Shown here in pieces: positions 58,278 through 64,000 of a stretch of DNA of 64,000 nucleotides (within the stretch, counting starts at the first letter, position 1; the number at the start of each line of letters is the position of its first letter). Location of the stretch: contig OY970828.1 in the NCBI GenBank assembly GCA_963853835.1, forward strand, positions 14,637,813 through 14,701,812, read 5' to 3'. Origin of the DNA: Calendula officinalis. Its lineage: Eukaryota > Streptophyta > Magnoliopsida > Asterales > Asteraceae. A program made the translations under genes and the position numbers. The notes beneath the pieces are model-generated. The model saw nothing but the letters and a program-made list of their open reading frames with translations. It ran no database searches and had not been told where the DNA came from.

Positions 58278-59142
58278 ATAAAGGCTTAGGTCCAGTAGAC
58301 CACGCCAAGAACCAGATAGGTATCTTGAATTCATGATTGATGAAGATGACGGAAGTCTACTAGAACCATTAACCTACAGCGAAGCTGCTAACGGCATAGA
58401 GTCTGAAAGATGGCTCGAGGCTATGCAAGCAGAGATGCAATCCATGTATGACAACCAAGTTTGGGTGTTATCAGACTTGCCACCACAGTCTCGTGCTGTT
58501 GGATGCAAGTGGGTTTTCAAGAAGAAAACCGACATGGATGGGAAAGTATATACTTACAAAGCACGACTCGTTGCGAAGGGTTTCATGCAAACACATGGTG
58601 TGGATTATTCTGAAACCTACTCGCCAGTCGCCATGCTTAAGTCTATTAGAATTCTTATGGCCATATCAGCATATTACGACTATGAGATATGGCAGATGGA
58701 TGTTAAAACCGCCTTCATTAACAGGGAGTTGAATGAGGACATATTCATGATACAACCGGATGGTTTTACTGATCCAAAGAATCCTGATAAAGTATGTAAA
58801 TTGCTAAAATCCATTTATGGATTGAAGCAAGCATCTAGAAGTTGGACCTTACACTTTGACAAAAGAATCAAAGAATTTGGTTTTGTCAAGAGTGAGTTCG
58901 AGGCGTGTGTCTATACAAAATTCAGTGGGAGCATAGTAATCTTCCTAGTCTTGTATGTTGATGACATACTGCCCATAGGAAACGATATACCAGCATTACA
59001 AGGAGTAAAATCCTGGTTAGGTAAATGTTTCCAGATGAAGGACTTGGGAGAAGCCGCATTTATACTGGGTATAAAGATCTATAGAGATAGATCTAGGCGG
59101 CTTATTGGACTTATTCAATCAAGACTATACGAAAGACATTAA
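58278..59142 (+). pseudogene. Copia-2-family reverse transcriptase fragment
   Basis: From 58291 the sequence matches Copia-2 at 9055 onward and stays colinear to about 59113 (Copia-2 near 9882). It encodes the N-terminal three quarters of reverse transcriptase (CKWVFKKK, QMDVKTAF, YGLKQASRSW, LYVDDI). The frame is open here, with Glu where Copia-2 has the TAA stop. The frame then runs into unrelated DNA and ends at 59142. Gag, integrase, RNase H and a normal LTR are absent. It is a truncated piece, not a gene. Confidence 0.88.
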
Positions 59143-59358
59143 ACATTTAGTACCTTGTGTACAACCCATTAGTCGCATAAGACTCAATATCCATAATCAT
59201 ATCAAATTTCATCGGTCTCCTAGGTTCAACCCTAAACTTAATATAAAGTCTCAAGGTCAACCTATGATCTTAAGGAATCTTATATTCCTAATGCTACAGT
59301 CTAAGACTAGGATGGTCATCCAACCTAATTTACTTAAACAGTAGCTCTGATACCAAGT
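59118..59358 (-). other. Ty3/gypsy 5' leader fragment with primer site
   Basis: On the minus strand the LTR end GTGTTACA is followed by ACT and TGGTATCAGAGC (59355-59344), a tRNA-Met primer site, then about 225 bp of leader-like DNA before the copia junction. This is the beginning of a gypsy internal region placed downstream of an LTR that also serves as 3' LTR of the element to its right. Confidence 0.7.
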
Positions 59359-61077
59359 TGTAACACCTCAAATTTTAATACAAAACATTTGGCCAAAATA
59401 ATCATTTAATAAAGAGGAGAACTATCACAAAATACGGATTTACAAATACCTTTGGTATGAAAATCAGAGTATAAATTCGGTGTTACAAAATATATCCAAA
59501 CCAAAGCTAAGTCTAAATCCGTTCTAGTGTTCTTCTACTCTAGGCCCCACATCTCTATCCATGCGTACCTAAACCTTCGATCCCGAACCTGAGTACATAG
59601 CAAAACAACACAAGGAGTACATGAGACAAAAACGTCTCGTGAGCTACATGGGTTTAGACCCGTCAATAATAATAATTATAAGGCATATAAATACATATAC
59701 AAGTAGTTCATCCATCTATCTAGTCACCCTATTGTGACTATATGATCCTTGTTTCCCTAGCAATCATATCTAGTTATCGGGACATCCCCAACTAACTAGA
59801 ACCACATTAACTCATTAACCGGGGATCCCCCGCATTAACAAGCTTCAAGGTAAAGGCAAGAGGGAATCGCCCAATCTACCTATACCTGCCTTACTCGCCG
59901 GACTACTTCCAGTTAGCAAGACTACTATCGTGGAATGGGCCGATGGGGATCCGCCCAAATGCTCCCCATTCCATACCTCATGACCGGGGATCCCCCGCGT
60001 CATCACATCGTCTCAACCTTACTATAACTCGACGGTTATATCAATCAAAGCCTTTGGCTATCACATCAATCATCAATAAGTTAGTTAACTATATTCAACA
60101 ATATACAACTAACTATAATTACTAAATTCTACACAATTATCAATTAGACTCGACATATATAATAACAAGTATTTTCATAGCTATGTACTCAATAAAGTCC
60201 ACACGTACTCACCTTAGCAATACGATGCTCCAACCGAATTCTTGACACCAAATCTCTTGCTTCACAAATTCACCGACTTTCCAAGATGTCACCGAAAGCC
60301 TAATACAATGATCACAAGATGTTCAACATCTCATACTACTAATAAGGTATCCATTAACCTCTAATTACCATTAACTAACATATTCCCCAATTATGGTGAT
60401 TTACCAAACCCTAGGTTTAACCAACCCTTAAGATTCTTACCAATCGAAATCATACAGTTGTTTCCTTTGTTAATATACCATCTATTAAGTGTATACATCA
60501 TTTATTCACCATAAACCATAACCCCCAATAACTAGGGTTTCAAACCCAACCATCAAAATACATAGATCTAAAGCTACAAAGATCAAGGAGTGAAGATATA
60601 CCTTTAATCTTCACTTAGGAGTGAAATCTATCAAGCTTTGATGAACAAATCGACCAAGAACAGCACTTGCACTCAGAAATCGCCAATGGAAGAAACTAGG
60701 GTTTTGAAATGCATTAAATGAGCTAAAACCCGACTTTAATGCTTTCATCCAGAGTTCACGGCGCGAACTAAGTTCGCGTCGCTAACTCCAAGCCTTGCAC
60801 GCAGACTTAGCGATCGCTAACCCATAGTGAACTACATCACGCCTCTTAGTCAAAATCTCTAGCCCGACTTCACGGAACGCGAACAATGTTCGCGTCGCGA
60901 ACTTCAAATGTAGCCAGGGCTGCACTTTTTCACCTTTGTCTCGACCCGGTTTCGTCCATAACTTTCTCGTACGGTCTCCAAACGACACGAAACCAATTCC
61001 TACGTTCTTTAAACGATTTATCCTTAATTATCATATTTTTATACAATTTATTTATTTACAAATTTCGGGTCCTTACA
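59359..61077 (-). repeat. Ty3/gypsy LTR, family A (A4)
   Basis: A 1719-bp LTR; minus-strand start TGTAAGGACCCGAAA, end GAGGTGTTACA. It is the 3' LTR of the element to the right, as the polypurine-like AAGGGGTAGATAG (61078-61090) adjoins it. A primer site adjoins its other end. A CGCGAA palindrome cluster lies at about 60750-60905 and repeated GGGGATCCCCCG blocks at about 59818-59998. Confidence 0.88.
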
Positions 61078-61089
61078 ACTATCTACCCC

Positions 61090-64000
61090 TTAAGAAGATT
61101 CCGTCCTCGGAATCTCATCATAGTTCACGAAATCCGGGTATCTTTTCCGAATCTCGTCTTTGACTTCCCAAGTCAAATTCGGCCCAAGTGAATGCTTCCA
61201 CTTGACCAATACCAATTCGATCTCTTTATTTCGAAGCTTCTTCATTTTCGTTTCTAATATTGCTTCGGGCTCCTCAATCAACCGGTTCGGGCCGTCAACC
61301 CGCAACTCTTGCAACGGAATAATATTTTCAACTTCCCCGATAAACTTTTTCAAATAACTCACGTGAAAGGTGTCATGCACACCTTGAAGCTCGGGTGGAA
61401 GTTCCAACTTAAACGCTTGAAGCCCGACCCGTTTCAATATTTTAAACGGTCCAACGTACCTTGGACTTAACTTTCCTTTCTTACCAAACCGCATCACACC
61501 TTTCCAAGGTGACACTTTCAACATGACCATATCACCGACATCCAAGTCGTATGGCCTTTTCTTCAAACCCGAATAACTTCGTTGTCTATCTTGGGCGACT
61601 TTCATGTTGGTTTGGATAATACCGATCTTTTCATTCGTCACTCTCACGATCTCGGGACCCGTGAGTTTTGTTTCTCCCGCTTCCAACCAACACGATGGAG
61701 TTCTACATTTTCTTCCATACAACGCCTCATAAGGCGGCATCTTGATAGTCGAGTGATAACTATTATTGTACGAAAACTCGACCAACGGTAAATGTTCATC
61801 CCATTTACCCCCGAAATCTAGCACACACGACCTCAACATATCTTCAACCGTTTGAATTGTTCTTTCACTTTGACCGTCGGTTTGCGGATGATAAGCCGTG
61901 CTCAACCGCAACTTTGTACCCAACTCTTCTTGTAAAGATCGCCAAAATCTCGAGGTAAACCTCGCGTCCCTATCGGACACAATCGATAACGGAACCCCGT
62001 GGAGTCGAACCACCTCATCAACATACAACTTAGCCAATTTCTCAAGTGGCAACGTTTCTCGGATGGCTAAAAATAATGCACTATTGGTCAACCGGTCAAC
62101 TATGACACAAATGGCATTGTGACCCCTACTCGTCTTCGGTAAACCTACTATGAAATCCATAGTTATGTCTTCCCACTTTCCGGCCGGTACAACCAATGAT
62201 TGAGCTACCCCGTACGGTACTTGATGCTCGGCTTTCACTTGTGCACACGTGGCACACTTAGAGATATACTTGGCCACCCTCGCCTTCATTCCGGGCCACC
62301 AATAAACCGGTTTCATATCTTGGTACGTCTTTGTACTCCCCGGGTGAATCGAATACTTTGACTTGTGCACATCATACAACAATTCTTTTCGGATACCACC
62401 GAACTTAGGAACCCAAATACGACCGCCTACGGTCTTCAACCCTTGTGCATTTTCGAGAAAATGTTGGTTCTTGCCTAACCGCTCTTGTCTTAACTCTTCT
62501 TTTCCCATAACTTCTCATTGGGCATTCTTGATTCTTTCGACGATGCTGGAGACGACTTCTATACGTGTTAATATTCCGTGGTTCGGCTTTTCATAGACCT
62601 TTCGGCTCAAGGCGTCGGCTACTACATTAGCCTTTCCCGCGTGATACACAATCTCACAATCATAATCGGCAATCAACTCGATCCACCTTCTTTGTCGCAT
62701 ATTAAGATCTTTTTGGGTAAACACGTATTGTAGACTTTTATGATCCGTGTACAACGTACACCGAGTACCATACAAATAATGCCTCCACAACTTCAAGGCA
62801 AATATAATCGCCGCTAATTCCAAGTCGTGTGTCGTGTATCTTAATTCCGCGTTCTTCAATTGTCGCGAGGCATACGCGATCACTTTACCTCTTTGCATCA
62901 ACACACAACCGAGCCCTTGATTCGAAGCATCACTATAAACCACAAAATCTTCCATACCATCCGGTAATGTAAGAATCGGCGCGTTACATAACTTTTCCTT
63001 CAACAAATTAAACGCCTCTTCTTGCTTCTTCTCCCACACAAACTTCTCACTTTTCCTCGTTAACTTCGTTAGTGGAATTGCGATTCTTGAGAAGTCTTGT
63101 ATAAATCTTCGGTAATAACCGGCTAATCCAAGGAAACTTCTAACCTCGGTTGGAGTTCTCGGAGGCTCCCAATTTGACACCGCTTCAATCTTGGACGGGT
63201 CAACCTTAATACCATCACACGTCACCACGTGACCTAAGAATTGCACTTCCCGTAACCAAAATTCACACTTCGAGAATTTTGCATACAACTTCTCCCGTTT
63301 CAACACGTCTAGAACGAGCCTCAAATGACCTTCGTGTTCTTCTTCGGTTTTCGAATAAATCAAAATGTCGTCAATGAATACGATCAAAAACTTATCAAGG
63401 AACGGTTTACAAACCCGATTCATCAAATCCATAAAAATAGCCGGCGCGTTTGTAAGACCAAACGGCATCACTAGGAATTCGTAATGACCATAACGTGTAC
63501 GAAAAGCCGTCTTCTCAGTGTCGCCTTCTTTCACCCGAACTTGATGATAACCCGACCTCAAATCAATCTTCGAGAAATAACTAGCACCTTGCAATTGGTC
63601 GAATAAGTCGTCAATTCTCGGCAACGGGTAACGGTTCTTAATAGTTACCTTATTCAACTCTCGGTAGTCGATACACATTCTCATCGAACCGTCTTTCTTT
63701 TTAACAAATAACACCGGTGCACCCCACGGTGACGAACTCGGACGAATAAAACCTTTGTCTAACAAATCTTGCAATTGAGTCATCAATTCCCGCATCTCGG
63801 TGGGAGCTAAACGGTAGGGAGCACGAGCAATCGGCGTCGCCCCGGAACTAAATCAATTTTAAACTCGACTTGTCTCTCCGGTGGCAAACCGGGCAAGTCA
63901 TCGGGAAATACCTCGGGGAAATCCCGAATAATTTTGACGCTATCCATCGTCTTCTTTTCTTTTCGGCCATTTAATACATATGCAATAAACGATGCACACC
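61090..64000 (-). pseudogene. Ty3/gypsy chromovirus pol (RT, RNase H, integrase, chromodomain), cut by window end
   Basis: Read from the right edge. A linker (DLPGLPPERQVEFKIDLVPG) is followed by a one-base loss in a G run near 63843 that shifts frame. Reverse transcriptase at 63795-63050 has SSPWGAPVLFVKKKDGS, FSKIDLRSGYHQ, FGLTNAPAIF and the active site FIDD. RNase H (YSDASNQGLG, TDHKSLQY, ADALSRK) ends near 62570. An in-frame TGA at 62515-62517 interrupts the frame before integrase. Integrase has its zinc finger (H, H, CATCAQ) and core (DRDARFTSRFW, TDGQSERTIQ). A C-terminal chromodomain (LVKWKHSLGPNLTWEV, RYPDF) marks it as a chromovirus, perhaps Tekay-like. The stop is at 61090-61092. 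At least two lesions make this copy inactive. Confidence 0.9.

Larger units (their letters stand above)
59359..64000 (-). mobile_element. Ty3/gypsy chromovirus, 3' part
   Basis: Consists of the LTR at 59359-61077 and the pol region to the window end. Gag, protease and the 5' LTR should lie to the right of the window. The solo LTRs A1 (27074-28896), A2 and A3 belong to the same family, so this element or relatives have been active repeatedly in this locus. Confidence 0.88.

Overview
The window is nuclear DNA from a flowering plant, most likely a eudicot and perhaps Asteraceae. The family guess rests only on the look of the long terminal repeats and is weak. The grounds for a plant genome are AT-rich introns with GT/AG borders, one plant-specific xylan glycosyltransferase exon, two conserved multi-exon genes, and dense nested LTR retrotransposons and MITEs. 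Everything was read by eye. Exon borders were checked only by keeping the reading frame and the GT/AG rule.

Host genes. Two complete genes lie on the minus strand: SPF30, a Tudor-domain splicing factor (16646-20941, 8 exons, 290 aa), and CAND1, the cullin-RING exchange factor (31735-44252, 27 exons, 1214 aa). From memory the Arabidopsis orthologues are direct neighbours (At2g02570 and At2g02560), so this looks like an old gene pair now separated by about 10.8 kb of repeats. At the left edge is the first exon of a GUX-type xylan glucuronosyltransferase (1377-2097, minus). A possible first exon of an unknown gene is at 55402-55525 (plus).

Mobile DNA by region. 164-360: tRNA-derived SINE. 2313-2526: hAT MITE. 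3124-15431: Ty1/copia element on the minus strand (Copia-1), split by a second copia on the plus strand (Copia-2, 4258-12281). 21267-24647: PIF/Harbinger element with a gutted transposase and a solo LTR (B1) inside it. 27074-28896: solo LTR of a Ty3/gypsy family (LTR-A). 38447-39775: young non-autonomous LTR element in CAND1 intron 15, itself inside a foldback MITE. About 45694-55100: a Russian-doll nest in which a truncated LTR-A holds an hAT transposon (45960-54660), which holds an LTR-B copy (46863-51938), which holds another solo LTR-A (47677-49446) and a Stowaway MITE (51541-51867). About 55970-57633: decayed copia. 57634-59113: rearranged Copia-2-family pieces. 59359-64000: chromodomain Ty3/gypsy element on the minus strand running off the window.

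Interplay. Insertions sit in introns, upstream DNA and other transposons; the exons of both complete genes are intact. Foldback MITEs fill much of several CAND1 and SPF30 introns, so their pre-mRNAs should carry long hairpins. The most unusual signal is a set of three leader hairpins in Copia-2 (5018-5348) whose middle stems differ in sequence but keep pairing. No CRISPR, phage or bacterial system is present.
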